Origin: JAWKOK01 sp963698255
GTDB lineage: Bacteria; Chloroflexota; Anaerolineae; Caldilineales; Caldilineaceae
Assembly (NCBI GenBank): GCA_963698255.1
Contig: CAVOQD010000037.1
Coordinates: forward strand, 124,001-188,000
DNA length: 64,000 nt
Reading direction: 5' to 3'
Positions 10,601 through 20,279 of the stretch are shown here, piece after piece. The position numbers were made by a program, and so were the translations under genes. Every line of letters starts with the position of its first letter. Position 1 is the first letter of the stretch. The notes under the pieces are model-generated. The model did not search any database. It was not told the origin of the DNA and worked only from the letters and a program-made list of their open reading frames with translations.

Positions 10601-10891
10601 ATGTTCATCCACCAATATCAAGTCGTCCGACCTTGGGAGTCGTTTCCTGATCGTATAGAGCAGTTGGCGGAGATTGGTCTGAGCCTGGGCATCTGAGGAA
10701 TCAGGCCAGAAGAGGAAGGCGATCTGCTGGCGCGTCTGCGGCGCAGCACGATAAATGAGCAGATAGGCGATCAGTGATTGCAGACGCGCGGCACTCAACG
10801 AGGTAATGGGTTGGTCGTCGTCAAAGATATTGAACGTGCCAAACAGGTGTATGCGTAGACGCGCCTCGGTCATAGCGCTCGGTCGCCCCAA
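7604..10891 (-). CDS. AfsR/SARP-type transcriptional regulator with BTAD, AAA ATPase and TPR domains
   Basis: A large (1095-residue) signal-integrating regulator. Residues about 10-100 are a winged helix of the OmpR type (RIHLFGTFNIFDDDQPI, then an SDAQAQTNLRQLLYTIRKRL helix). About 105-255 form a bacterial transcriptional activation domain (FEDALQAA to LEQDLGVEPS). The ATPase module has Walker A GVAGLGKTR (near 298) and Walker B LVLVLDDLQW (near 404). From about residue 690 on, TPR-like helical repeats run to the end. Such STAND proteins are ATP-gated activators; the inducer is unknown. There is no frameshift across 3.3 kb, notable in this window. The region upstream (10892-11088) is non-coding. 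Confidence 0.93.
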   Translation of the reverse strand: MGRPSAMTEARLRIHLFGTFNIFDDDQPITSLSAARLQSLIAYLLIYRAAPQTRQQIAFLFWPDSSDAQAQTNLRQLLYTIRKRLPRSDDLILVDEHTVGWRTDADYILDVQEFEDALQAASVADGVPKINALERAAAAYAGDLLPGGYDDWLIPVRERLAQNYVTTMEQLVLLHEERRNYVAAIGHARTLLHYDPLHEATARSLMRLLALTGDRTAALRVYHACASALEQDLGVEPSVSTRKAYDRLLQIDGAPSPIRSQRLSLVGRQTEWQRLQALWRVVNNGRLHVVCIEGVAGLGKTRLAEELLHWAQAQGIRTLHARAYAAEEGLSYGPLVECLRSVALQTELPRLTDVWRSELARLLPELLITDPLLAAPEPLTERGQRRRLFEALAHAILLDGRSLVLVLDDLQWCDEETLAWLLFIAHHHTKARLLLIATLRQDELVRSHPAANFLIELRRLDLLVTLPLAALDDAETTALAESIAERKLDGPMAESLFAATEGNPLFVVETMRAQLAGGAGWANRAPSSSLVLPPKVHAVIGARLAQLSPPAHDLARLAATIGRSFTVDVLSAACEQDDETVARSLDELWQRRIVREQDVNGYDFTHDRLREVAYAELQPARRRLLHRRVAVALEQIHGAADDSVSGQIAAHFRLAGDAQTAIGWYQRATERALRLFAYQDAITMLETGLSLIRLLPASPESVELELELQIRLCTAWASITSYHGREADVAYIRALELCRQVKQTPHLFTVLWGLHEVALYRAEYAESLALARQCLEIATDLGDPGLVLEAHHAIWGPCFFLGDYEQALAHMEIGLAIYDRAEHEPLSVHYGVHDAGSCALYESALALWSLGYLDQARRQLARTTALGRELVLPANIADAYAYAGLCYQLLRDPSMVQQFAEPALQISMDKGYPYSRILGAGLMGWCLSMQGQTAEGLALARQAMAAVEEYDQKVHYSQLAAMLAECLILGGRHAEAVDVADEAIACFEKFRDLLYAPDLWTIRGDALLALGAGHDEIEASYRAAIALAQELGAKTSELRAAVNLARLWQMDGRPNDGESMLRIVYDWFSEGFDTPDLRLAKELLDELSARDGSGE

Positions 10892-11088
10892 ACAGCAGTC
10901 GGGAACCCCTGCAATCTACCGGTCGACCCGAATCGCCGGCAAACTGTGCTTGTGAGTAGAACAATTTAGAAATTGGGTTATGTGAAGATTCTTGGTAGCA
11001 GGCGAGTGTAGCATAGGAGCGGCAACGGTGCAACGAGGAAAAATCAGATCAATGCCAATGGTGAGCAGAATCGTCCTGAACACGAAAA

Positions 11089-11119
11089 GCGAGCGGCTTG
11101 GCAGTGCCAAGCCGCTCGC
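11089..11119 (-). terminator. Rho-independent terminator of the repeat-protein gene
   Basis: A perfect 13-bp stem GCGAGCGGCTTGG / CCAAGCCGCTCGC with a 5-nt loop, 30 bp beyond the stop at 11149. On the minus strand it is followed by TTTTCG, the classic terminator shape. Confidence 0.8.
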
Positions 11120-11148
11120 GGTACACACTCATTGACCCAGCAGAGCGT

Positions 11149-13609
11149 CTATGGCATCTCCTCCATGGTCTCCATATCGGCCACGGGAATCATGAGATGT
11201 TCATAGGCCGTGCCGTCCCACATGATGTAGGGATAGCCGGAGCCGTGGTCGGTCGTGAAGAGGTCGGCGTCGAAACCGCCGGGCACGAGCAGCATCAGGT
11301 GAGGGGGCGTGGTGATCCACTCCTCACCCTCGCCAGGTCCCGTGGCCATGGGATCGGTATTGCTCTCGTCGGATCCCCCGGCCAGCATGTAGGAAACACC
11401 GGCACGCGTTACCTCGGGCGGTTCGGCCACACGGAAGAGTTCCTCCCACATGCTATCGTTGCAGGCGGGGTCGTCCGTCGGCGAGACCAGGCCGGTCCGG
11501 ATAACAGACCCAGCCGCTGTCGCCCTCCTGAAGCACGACCATATCACCGCCATCTTCGGCAGGATTACCGAGAATCATCGCTTTGCGGATGACGCCGGCC
11601 GGCGCCGCGCTCATGATGATTTGCAACTCGGCATCGGTATCACCCATCTCCTCTGCAGTCATGGCCACAACCGGCACCATGAGATGCTCGTAGGGCGTGC
11701 CGTCCCACATGATGTAGGGTTCGTCCTGCTTGGGTTCGGTGGCGAAGTACGCGCCATCGAAGCCGCCGGGGGCCAGGATCATCATGTGCGGCGGCGTGCT
11801 GATCCACTCCTCGCCCGCGGCCGGTTCCATGGCGAAGGGGTCGGTGTTGGACGGGTCTGAGCCGCCTGCCAGCATGTAGCCGATGCCGGGACCGTCGAGT
11901 TCCGGATCATCGCCGGCCATGAAGGCTTCGTTCCAGGCCGCCCAGACCGTGTCGAAGCACTGCGGGTCGTTGCCGGGCGACGCCGGCCAGTCTGCCAGGC
12001 AGGTCCAGTCGTTCGACCCTTCACGCAACAGAACGGACGGCAATCCCTCATCATCCCAGCCCATGATCGTGGCATCCTTGGCGACGACAGCGATGCCTGC
12101 GCTCTCGGCGTTGGCGATCTGCGCGTCGGCTTCATTTACCGGGCGTCTCGTGCTCTGCAAGAGCGTATTCTGCCAGCGGTCGTCACGCAACTGCCAGATC
12201 GACGTTGTGTACTCATCGGCAGAGAACGAATCACCGTCGTAGGTGCCGTCAAACTCAATCGTGTAGACGATCACGGCAGCGTCGGGGGAAAGGATCTGCA
12301 CCTCCACGTTGTCACGCACCGGCTGCTCGAAAGCGAGCGCCATGTCACCGACCACTTCGAGCAGATCCTCGCGCCCCAATCGCGCTCCGTCCGCATTGAT
12401 CCAGACAAAATCTTCAGCAATCACCGCCTCAGTTCCGGCCACGTCGTGGGCAATCAGCGCATCAAAGGTACCAATCTCCTCCGCGAGAATCTGCGCTTTG
12501 AGCGCCTCCTCGTCAGTCTCCTTCGCGCCCATCTCCATAGCGTCCATATCGGCCACGGGGATCATGAGATGTTCATAGGCCGTGTCGTCCCACATGATGT
12601 AGGGATAGCCGGAGCCATGGTCGGTTGTGAAGATGTCGGCGTCGAAACCGCCGGGCACGAGCAGCATCAGGTGAGGGGGTGTGGTGATCCACTCCTCACC
12701 CTCGCCAGGTCCCGTGGCCATGGGATCGGTATTGCTCTCGTCGGATCCCCCGGCCAACATGTACGAAACGCCCGCACGCGTGATTTCCGGCGGTTCGGCC
12801 ACGCCAAAGAGTTCCTCCCACATGCTATCGTAGCAGGCCGGGTCGTTGCCGGGGGACACAGGACGATCCGCATAGCAGACCCAGCCGCTGTCGTCCTCCT
12901 GAAGCACGACCATATCACCGCCATCTTCGGCAGGATTACCGAGAATCATCGCTTTGCGGATGACGCCGGCCGGCGCCGAACTCATGATGTTTTGAAGCTC
13001 GGCATCGGCATCGCCCATCTCCTCATCGGTCATGGCCACAACCGGCACCATGAGATGCTCGTAGGGCGTGCCGTCCCACATGATGTAGGGTTCGTCCTGC
13101 TTGGGTTCGGTGGCGAAGTACACGCCATCGAAGCCGCCGGGGGCCAGGATCATCATGTGCGGCGGCGTGCTGATCCACTCCTCGCCCGCGGCCGGTTCCA
13201 TGGCGAAGGGGTCGGTGTTCGACGGGTCTGAGCCGCCTGCCAGCATGTAGCCGATGCCGGGACCGTCGAGTTCCGGATCATCGCCGGCCATGAAGGCTTC
13301 GTTCCAGGCCGCCCAGACCGTGTCGAAGCACTGCGGGTCGTTGCCGGGCGACGCCGGCCAGTCTGCCAGGCAGGTCCAGTCGTTCGACCCTTCACGCAAC
13401 AGAACGGACGGCAATCCCTCATCATCCCAGCCCATGATCGTGGCATCCTTGGCGACGACAGCGATGCCTGCGCTCTCGGCGTTGGCGATCTGCGCGTCGA
13501 CCTCCTCGTCTGCCGGCGGTGCGGCGTGGGCAAGTTGAGCGGGGCCGATGGTCGAGAATACCACGGCAAGCGCGATCAGAGCTTTGAACCAAAACAAGCA
13601 GCGTTTCAT
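11149..13609 (-). CDS. Exported four-repeat protein with a central SnoaL/DUF4440-like domain (one frameshift)
   Basis: Sec signal peptide (MKRCLFWFKALIALAVVF..AHAA), then a module of about 135 residues occurring four times as A-B-[linker]-A'-B'. Each module has W.CLADWPASPGNDPQCFD or its like, GYMLAGGSDPSNTDPF, EEWISTPPHMMILAPGGFD and PYIMWDGTPYEHLMVPV. The linker between copies (EEIGTFDALIAHDVAGTEAVIAEDF through DGTYDGDSFSADEYTT) looks like an NTF2-fold SnoaL/DUF4440 domain. A/B and A'/B' are nearly identical at the DNA level (offset about 1370 bp), a recent duplication. An indel near 11490-11510 separates the last module. The protein totals about 820 residues. No enzymatic residues recognised; probably periplasmic or extracellular. 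Confidence 0.75.
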
Positions 13610-13681
13610 ACGGCTTCCTCCTTGGGGAAAACAGACAGAACGGACTACATATACGAACTCCCCGCATCGCCACTCCGTGTC

Positions 13682-13888
13682 TCATGGACGATGCGGTGGA
13701 TCCAACCAACCCAATATATGCTCGATGAGCGGCGGCCAAGCGCTGAAGTAGCGCGTCTCGCCAGTCAACACATGGCGGACCTGCATGTAGGGCGCAAGAT
13801 CGCCGGCTTGCTCAACATCGCGCCAGATGCGCAGCGTGAACAACTGGGAGCGAGGCTGGGGCTGATGTTGATCATCGTCGTCGATCAT
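13682..13888 (-). CDS. Small conserved protein, unknown function
   Basis: A 68-residue protein. The core LFTLRIWRDVEQAG..APYMQVRHVLTGETRYFSAWPPLIEHILGWL follows a pattern I recognise from many Chloroflexota genomes, where a short protein with FTLRLW..WRG.V.H..SGE..YFR.W..L..FL occurs. I chose the ATG at 13888 (MIDDDD) because GGGAGGCGACG precedes it; an upstream ATG at 13939 is poorer. Function unknown; no signal peptide, soluble. The gene lies between the exported repeat protein and a 319-bp gap that probably carries promoters. Confidence 0.6.
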   Translation of the reverse strand: MIDDDDQHQPQPRSQLFTLRIWRDVEQAGDLAPYMQVRHVLTGETRYFSAWPPLIEHILGWLDPPHRP

Positions 13889-14207
13889 CGTCGCCTCCCA
13901 TCCGCCATGATGATTGAGCCTGGGCAGTAATGGGCACATGATGACAGGGGGAGCGTTCTAAAAGCGTTCTAAGTGATCGGATAAAGGAGGTGTATCGGGG
14001 AAATGGCGGCAATCCGTTCGGTGATGTGGGTCAATCAGCCCCCAATTTGGGCCTCATCTAGCCCGTGGGGTATAGTAGAGCGAAACAAATGTTCCGATAG
14101 ACTTGGCGCCCTGAACCAGGTGTGCGACCGATCTGCAAAGCGAAGTTTTGGACACAATCTGATCATCGGATTGACTGGATTGAATAGTAGGAGTGAGAGA
14201 GACTTAG
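13889..14207. other. 319-bp intergenic region
   Basis: Divergent region between the small minus-strand gene and the MBL-fold gene. It contains AAAGGAGGTG at 13983-13995 near an ATG at 14003, but that frame reads into the MBL gene in the wrong register and is not convincing. Otherwise I see only probable promoter sequence. Confidence 0.4.
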
Positions 14208-14864
14208 ATGGATATTACATGGTACGGTCTGTCCTGTTTTCGCATTCGAGAACGCAATGTAACCATTGTCTGCGATCCCTATCAGAAATCCATTGGATTG
14301 ACTCTCCCCAAGATCAAGGCGGACATTGTGACGATCAGCCACGATCGTCCGGGCCACAACGCCATTGATCGCATCAGCGGAGAACCCAAAGTAATCACAG
14401 CGCCGGGCGAATATGAAGTCAGCAGCGTCTTTGTCACCGGCGCCACGACCTACCACCGAGCCGTGGCGGATCAGCCGCGTGAACGCAATGTGGTCTTCTT
14501 TTTCGAATTTAACGGTTTCACTATCGGTCATCTTGGTGATCTAGGGGAAGTGCCGAAACAGCGCGACATCGACGATCTCAATCTCGGCGAGGTGGATGTG
14601 CTGATGGTGCCGGTCGGAGGCGTCCGCACGTTGGACCCGACACGAGCGGTCGAAGTGATCGGCATGTTGGAGCCACGGCTGATTATCCCCATGCACTACC
14701 AGCAAGAGGGGCTGAACAAGCAACTCAACGCTGAATTGGAGCCGGTCGACAGATTCCTCAAAGAACTTGGCGCTTCCACCCCCGAAACAGTGGACATGCT
14801 GAAAGTAACCAAGAGCTCACTGCCGGAGGAGACGGAGGTCGTCCTGCTCACTGCCACGCAGTAG
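14208..14864 (+). CDS. MBL-fold metallo-hydrolase, UlaG-like, with altered metal motif
   Basis: Beta-lactamase-superfamily protein of the UlaG/L-ascorbate-6-phosphate lactonase-like branch (218 residues). Family marks: ITWYGLSCFRIR at the start, CDPYQKSIG, ITAPGEYEV, FTIGHLGDLG, VDVLMVPVGG and IIPMHYQQ. The metal motif HxHxDH reads H45-D-R47-P-G49-H50, with Arg and Gly at two ligand positions, so the metal site may be incomplete or use other ligands. The start is clear, with GGAGTGAGAGAG upstream. The substrate is unknown; I would not call it a lactonase from this alone. Confidence 0.85.
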   Translation: MDITWYGLSCFRIRERNVTIVCDPYQKSIGLTLPKIKADIVTISHDRPGHNAIDRISGEPKVITAPGEYEVSSVFVTGATTYHRAVADQPRERNVVFFFEFNGFTIGHLGDLGEVPKQRDIDDLNLGEVDVLMVPVGGVRTLDPTRAVEVIGMLEPRLIIPMHYQQEGLNKQLNAELEPVDRFLKELGASTPETVDMLKVTKSSLPEETEVVLLTATQ

Positions 14865-14902
14865 ATAGGTCATCCGAGTATCTGTAGGACGTAGAAGCGC
14901 CG

Positions 14903-17350
14903 CTAGCGCTTTGTGAGCGAATAGGGATCCTGTTTATCCTTCGACGGCAGATGCAAGAGATCGCGCACCCACTTTTTCCAGAATAGCGTCCGTAGTCTTC
15001 GCCATGCATCGGCGACGCTCGCCATCTGGGAACCGGTGAAGCCATTGAGCGTGCTATCTGTCGAAGTATTCGAATTCAAGACTTTGTCGCTGAAGCTGTA
15101 ATGGACATAGGCATCAGTGATCTCATCGATATAGGGCTTGCCCTCAGGCAAAACACGCCCCAAGCGTCCGGCCTGCTCGTACGGTGTCTGGACTTCAGCC
15201 GTGCCGAAACCCAGCCGCTTGGACCAGCCGTGCATGCGTTCGTACAGTATCGGCGATTGGTCCGCCGTGAAGTCTGACGGGCCGAACACCTTGGTCTGCC
15301 GGGCCAGGAGCAGGCCGATCAGAAGCAAAATCGGCGTCAAGAGAGCCCAAACCCATGGCGGTAGCATTGAGCCTTGATCTTCGCCTTCAGAGAAGAGCAG
15401 TTCATCCCCAGGAATGTTGCCGCCGGGGTTGTTGAATTCATCTTCGTATGGATTCATTTCGCCGCCCGGACCATTGGGCAGGTCGTCAGGACGCCCAGGG
15501 ATCACCCCGCTTTCGCTCGGATCGATGCCTTCCGGTCGATCCAGATCACTCTCCTGTGCAGTCGGCTCAAACTCGATCCAGCCGTATTCGGGGAAGTAGA
15601 CCTCAACCCACGTATGCGCATCTCGTTCTGCCACCGTCGTAATGCCGGATTCCTGATCCTTGTTGCCTTCCGCATAGCCGCTGGCTGTGCGGGCCGGGAT
15701 GCCTAGGCTTCGCAGCATGACGGTCATGCTCGTGGCATAGTAATCGCAGTAACCTTCCTGGATATCGTACAGAAAATATTCAACCGGGTCGGCATCCGCC
15801 GGCGGGGCATCGATGGCGTCATTGTACGGAATGGTACGCAGATGCGCCTCGATGGCCTTGGCCTTCTCGTAGACGGTTTCTTGACCGGCCGTGATGAGCA
15901 AAGCATCCTCGGCTACGCGGGTGGAGAAATCGGGCGGCAATTGGAGATAGCGGTCTTGGATCAACGCCGGATAGTCAGTGCCGGCGTCATTGAGCGCGTC
16001 TGACCGTCACGTCGGCATAGTTGCTGACGACCGTGTAGCTATCGCCCAGATCGGTCGCCCGGCGGCTGCTGACCAAGGTCAATTCCGCGGGGGCATCGCT
16101 CCCTTCTTCGCCGGTCGGCTGAACCAGCGCTTGCAGCGGCACACTCGCCTGCCGAATATCGGGCGGGCCGACAATCACGCCGCCCGAATCGCTCATCAGT
16201 GTCAGCGTGTAGGTCACCGGACGCCGCAACAGCCATTCCGTGGATGGAATCGTCTCTCCGGCATCGTATGAGGCGCTTTCTTGGGCCGTGTTGAGCCATC
16301 CACGCCCCGTGTAGGTATCAAACGTGACCGCACGCCAGTAGCGTCCATTCAAGCTATCGACGGTGAAATATCTGCCGATCACCTGCGTTGCGTGCGCCGC
16401 CGAGCGGCAACGATTGACCGAACGTAGCCACGCCGCCCCGCTGGCTCGGGTTCAGATCAGGATAGAGTTCGTAGACAAAGTGGGAGAAATCCTCCAAGTA
16501 GGGATCGACCGGTTCCATCAAACCCTGCACCTGCGGGCTCTGTCCCAAGCCCAGGCAGGATCCATGCGATGGCCAGGACGATCACACTGTAGATCAACGC
16601 ATTGCGCATGAAGTCAAAGGAGATGTCCGGGCTGTAGTAGGTCTGCCGTTCACGCCAGCGCAGTTGCTGCTCAGACAGGTTGGTGCGGATCAAGAGAACC
16701 AAAACGAGCAACGAAAAGAGAACCAGAAAACCGAGGACCGACTGGTTGGCAAAATAGGTATTCAACACCAACACGATACCGGCCGGAATCACTGCCCGCC
16801 AAGTGTAGCCGTAGCGAAAGATCGACCAGATCCCCAGAAACGTCAACCACCAGACCAGAAACGAGATCTCGAAAATGTAGACGAAATTATCTTCGCTGGC
16901 CGAGTCGGTCAGCGCCGCCGTAATCCACTTCATCCACTCCAGCAACACAAAATAGGACTTAGCCTGAAGCTCGGTGACGCCCTTGGTCGTAATCGAAGCA
17001 ATGTTGTTCTGGCCGACCAGGCTGGTCATCAGAAACAGAATCCAGGCCAGACCGCTGAACAGACTGTGAGAGAGCGCGAAGAATCCGTCGAAACGACTGA
17101 ACGACATCAAGATGCCAAGGGCAAAAGCGCCCACCGTCACCGGCACAAGGATCGTCATATCGTCCACATAGCCGGCTGCGTCCAACGATATCGCGACCGT
17201 CATGAACAGGAGGAACGAGAGGATCGCGGTGACCCCATAGCCGTCTTTGAAATAGACGTTGTCCGAGTAGCGGGGTTGCCGGCGAGGAGGATGACGAACA
17301 GGTCCGGATCCTGCGGATGGATTGGGTAGTGGAGTCGTAAGTGTTGCCAT
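14903..17350 (-). CDS. TgpA-type membrane transglutaminase (three frameshifts)
   Basis: Membrane protein with a DUF3488/TgpA N-terminal half: six or so hydrophobic segments within about the first 270 residues (for example TAILSFLLFMTVAIS and VLGFLVLFSLLVLVLL). It then has an extracytoplasmic region and a transglutaminase-like core with catalytic Cys (EGYCDYYATSM), His (ERDAHTWVEVYFPEYGWIEFEPT) and the following Asp region. After that come a single TM (PPWVWALLTPILLLIGLLL) and a C-terminal cytoplasmic DUF4129-like tail. Indels near 16560, 16380 and 15975 split it; each fragment continues the alignment (for example LNDAGTDYPALIQDRYLQLP across the last). The joined length of about 815 is typical. 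Proteins of this type may crosslink or process exported substrates; the neighbouring exported protein ending at 17577 is a candidate partner (inference). Confidence 0.88.
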
Positions 17351-17427
17351 AGCGCCTATTGTAGATGAAAAATTCCGACTGGCCGGTGAAGAAGCCTACA
17401 CTGTCGGTTCGCCTAAATTCCTATTGT

Positions 17428-17529
17428 CAGTAGTTCACGATTTGGTGAAAAGCGAGATTCTTCGCTGGCCTTTTGCCGGAGTGGCGTACTTAACAACACC
17501 CGCTCAGAATGACAAATCGTGAACTGCTG
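17428..17529. repeat. Intergenic inverted repeat
   Basis: Arms CAGTAGTTCACGATTTG (17428-17444) and CAAATCGTGAACTGCTG (17513-17529) pair with one mismatch. The interior has GAGATTCTTCGC and CGCTCAGAATGAC, words found in mobile intergenic repeats of many environmental bacteria. Non-coding, between two co-directional genes. Confidence 0.6.
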
Positions 17530-17576
17530 ATTGTAGATGACGGCTAAGAATACAGCCGTCAACCGTCGGTAATCGG

Positions 17577-19778
17577 TCAGAGCAGTCGCCAAAGTAAGCC
17601 GCTGAAGAAGAGCAGCAACCCTAACAGCATCAGGCCGGCGATCAGCGCCCGCAGCGGGTTCAGCGTCTCGGCCTGCAGCGAGTAGGTCTGGATCGGCATA
17701 TCGACCGTGGCCAGCCATGAACGAGCGCTTTCGCCGCCTGCGCCGTCTACGGAATCAGACTGCGACGCGCTTAACGCTGTGGTAACCCAACTATTGCTCG
17801 CTAGGTTCCGCCATTCATGGGACGCCGTACGGAAATTGGCGGCCTGAATGCGCGCCAGCAACGCAGCCTCGACCGCAGCCGGATCGCCGGGATTGATGCC
17901 CAGACCGGCAGACTCGAAGACAATGGCCTGGCTCTCCAAGTTCTCGGCCATTGACGCCCAAGCGATGCCCGCGCCGCGCAGATCAAAGGTCTGCTCGATG
18001 GTCACCTCACGTCGGAGCAACCCGGCCTGAGTGCGGACAAGCGGTGCGATCTGCTCCAGCAGATCATGCAACAACGCCCAGTCCGGCCCCGGCGACATCG
18101 CCTGCGCCAGCGTCAACGACGCTTCACGATCGGGAATGGACATCTGGAGACGCAGCGCTTCATCGCCGGGCGCTACCAGAACCTCATCCAGCCGGATCGA
18201 GGCTTTGGATCGCGTGGGCATGCTCTGCCATCGATCCAACTGCTCGTCCATTGCGACGCGTGCGGACGCCAGTTGGCCCGGCGCAGGCAGGCCGACCAGC
18301 GTCAACTCGATGCCATCCGTTGCGACGGTTGCAGTCACCTGCCAGCCGGCGAAAAGGCTCTGCAATTCCGGACCGGGTCTAAGCGCCTCGGCAACAACCT
18401 CGTCACCGGCCAAGGCAATCGCTGCATCCCGTTGGCCCGATTCAAGCAGTTCCAGAGCCTGTAGAACGGTGGCGGCCCGTCGTGTCTCAGCCAGCGCATC
18501 CAATGAGAGCGGCGGTTGAGGCAGCGCCTCCATTTCGCCCAGCAGGGCCAACACCGTGGGCCACTTCCCCTCCTGTTGCGCTTCAGCCAGCAGTTGCCGC
18601 AACCCGTCTGCCTGCCATTGTTGGAGTTCAGCACGTCTGCCGTCATCGGCCGGCAGCCCCGCCAGTGCATCCGTCGTCGTCTCAACCATGAGGGTCAGAT
18701 AGCCCGGATCCGGATCGGCGCCGGCCTCCAGTATGCGACCCCGGTAGAGCGCTGCCAGCCCGGCCTGCAAGCCGGCCACCGGCAGGCCATTGGCCGTGCC
18801 CGTCTCGATGCCGGCCAGATAGACCGCCAGCGCCTGCGCATAAAAACGCTCACGCGTTTCGGAGAAACCGTCCCCCGGAAGATCCCCGTAGATCTGTTGA
18901 TAGAGGTCGCCAAGTTCGATTGTTGCCGCCGGATCGGTCCGGCTTGCAGCAGAGAGCGCGCTGATCCGTTGCCAGGTCTCGGGCGTGACAAATTGAAATA
19001 GAAACGGACTCTGGGGAAAATCACCGTCGTACAGCCAATGGATCCCTATGTTCTGTGGATCGGACGGGGTCGCATAGTTCCAGCCATCGGGCGCGACATT
19101 GATCCAACTCGCCGGTTCGATCTTTTCCGGCATTGTTATCGTCGTGCGCAAACTGCTGCTGCCGGGCCAAGCCACCAGATCGCGGATGTCATAGCGCAGC
19201 AAAGCCAGTGGGGCAGCATCCAACGGCGCGGAATAGGTCAGCCGCACCGCCAAGCTTGTATCGGCTCCCACCCGCAGCTCGACCTGGTAGCCCTCCTCAG
19301 TCGAATCGACGGGGACCGGCGTGCCATCAACGGTGAGCGTGACCGACGGCATCGAGCCGCCCGATCCCTCGCTGACAAAGTTGAGTGGCAGCGCCACAGG
19401 ATCTTTGCCGTCGTTCTTGAAGCGATAGAGACCTTCGAAGGAGACGATCAGCGATCCGTCCCCAGCGTCTACGATCTGGAAATCGGCCGTGTGCGTCTGA
19501 AGTTGCACAGATGTCGTCGTGTCCGGCACAAGGTAGAAGACGGGGAAAGATGCCTGGACCGATTGCAACGATCGCGCCTGCTCGCCTGCCCTGTTGGTTT
19601 CAGCCAAAACATTGGCGGGCATACACAGACATAGCAGGCTGAAGCTGACCATCAAAACAAGCAAGGCCGGAATCGTCTGTTTTCGATCAGCAAGGCGCCG
19701 GCCGAAAAAGACAACGGAACTAGAACTATCGGAAGAGATTCGGCTGTTGCCGCCCAATTCACCGCATCCAAGGTCCAT
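17577..19778 (-). CDS. Exported, membrane-anchored protein of unknown function
   Basis: About 733 residues. After a short basic start there is a signal sequence (TIPALLVLMVSFSLLCLCMPANVLAE). A beta-rich region follows (TADFQIVDAGDGSLIVSFEGLYRF through LTYSAPLDAAPLALLRYDIRDL), then a long helical region rich in Ala/Leu with TPR-like helices (RERFYAQALAVYLAGIE, GQRDAAIALAGDEVV), and one C-terminal TM (LIAGLMLLGLLLFFSGLLWRLL). I chose ATG 19778, with GGAAAGATAGAAAA upstream; ATG 19814 is possible. A longer frame to 20204 runs through the opposite-strand gene and is not used. It sits directly upstream of the transglutaminase gene on the same strand, so the two may form a unit. No named domain recognised. 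Confidence 0.65.
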   Translation of the reverse strand: MDLGCGELGGNSRISSDSSSSVVFFGRRLADRKQTIPALLVLMVSFSLLCLCMPANVLAETNRAGEQARSLQSVQASFPVFYLVPDTTTSVQLQTHTADFQIVDAGDGSLIVSFEGLYRFKNDGKDPVALPLNFVSEGSGGSMPSVTLTVDGTPVPVDSTEEGYQVELRVGADTSLAVRLTYSAPLDAAPLALLRYDIRDLVAWPGSSSLRTTITMPEKIEPASWINVAPDGWNYATPSDPQNIGIHWLYDGDFPQSPFLFQFVTPETWQRISALSAASRTDPAATIELGDLYQQIYGDLPGDGFSETRERFYAQALAVYLAGIETGTANGLPVAGLQAGLAALYRGRILEAGADPDPGYLTLMVETTTDALAGLPADDGRRAELQQWQADGLRQLLAEAQQEGKWPTVLALLGEMEALPQPPLSLDALAETRRAATVLQALELLESGQRDAAIALAGDEVVAEALRPGPELQSLFAGWQVTATVATDGIELTLVGLPAPGQLASARVAMDEQLDRWQSMPTRSKASIRLDEVLVAPGDEALRLQMSIPDREASLTLAQAMSPGPDWALLHDLLEQIAPLVRTQAGLLRREVTIEQTFDLRGAGIAWASMAENLESQAIVFESAGLGINPGDPAAVEAALLARIQAANFRTASHEWRNLASNSWVTTALSASQSDSVDGAGGESARSWLATVDMPIQTYSLQAETLNPLRALIAGLMLLGLLLFFSGLLWRLL

Positions 19779-19976
19779 TTTTCTATCTTTCCGACTGCCC
19801 GCCAGTCTGTCCATTGCGACCCGTGGCTCCGACCGAAAAACGTAAGGGTTAAATAGGCCGAAAGTTGCATTTCCGCAGTGCTTTTGGTATCGTGACTTCG
19901 GGTGTACGGTCGGTGCGATCGGGTACATCATCGAGCCTTCAATATCGGACGGTGCGAAAGGGCGAGACGAACGTAT

Positions 19977-20279
19977 ATGGTTAAGTTGCTCATGCAGTGG
20001 GACATAAAGATGGGCCGTGAACAGGAGTTCTCCGAGTTTGTCGTTCGCGAGTTCGCCCCCAAACTGATGCAACTGGGCATCGAGCCAAGTGAAGTCCTGT
20101 ATACCATGTACGGTGACGGTCCGCAAATGCTGGCCATCGGAGCAGTAGAAAGTCGCGAGACATTGATTGCTATTCTCGAAAGTCCTCGGTGGGATCGACT
20201 CCATCAGAAACTGCTCACCTACGTAACGAACTACAGCCAGAAAGCGGTCCGGGACAATGGGCGCAACTTTCAGCTATAG
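19977..20279 (+). CDS. Small dimeric alpha/beta-barrel-like protein, unknown function
   Basis: A 100-residue protein: MVKLLMQWDIKMGREQEFSE, EFAPKLMQLGIEPSEVLYTMYG, QMLAIGAVESRETLIAILESPRW. The alternation of short strands and helices, with a W/EFSEFV beginning, resembles small ferredoxin-like (ABM/NIPSNAP-type) proteins, which act as small monooxygenases or ligand-binding dimers; this is inference from pattern, not a domain hit. AAAGGG lies upstream of the chosen ATG. It is divergent from the exported protein gene, and their 5' regions are about 200 bp apart. Confidence 0.6.
   Translation: MVKLLMQWDIKMGREQEFSEFVVREFAPKLMQLGIEPSEVLYTMYGDGPQMLAIGAVESRETLIAILESPRWDRLHQKLLTYVTNYSQKAVRDNGRNFQL

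Noticed and set aside
14003..14368. 121-codon frame after a strong AAAGGAGGTG sequence
   Set aside because: It overlaps the MBL-fold gene in another frame and has no protein-like pattern. The ribosome-binding-like sequence is 12 bases from the ATG and may be chance.
19779..20204. N-terminal extension of the exported protein to 20204
   Set aside because: The added 140 or so residues lie opposite the small plus-strand gene at 19977 and precede the signal peptide, so a start near 19778 is favoured.
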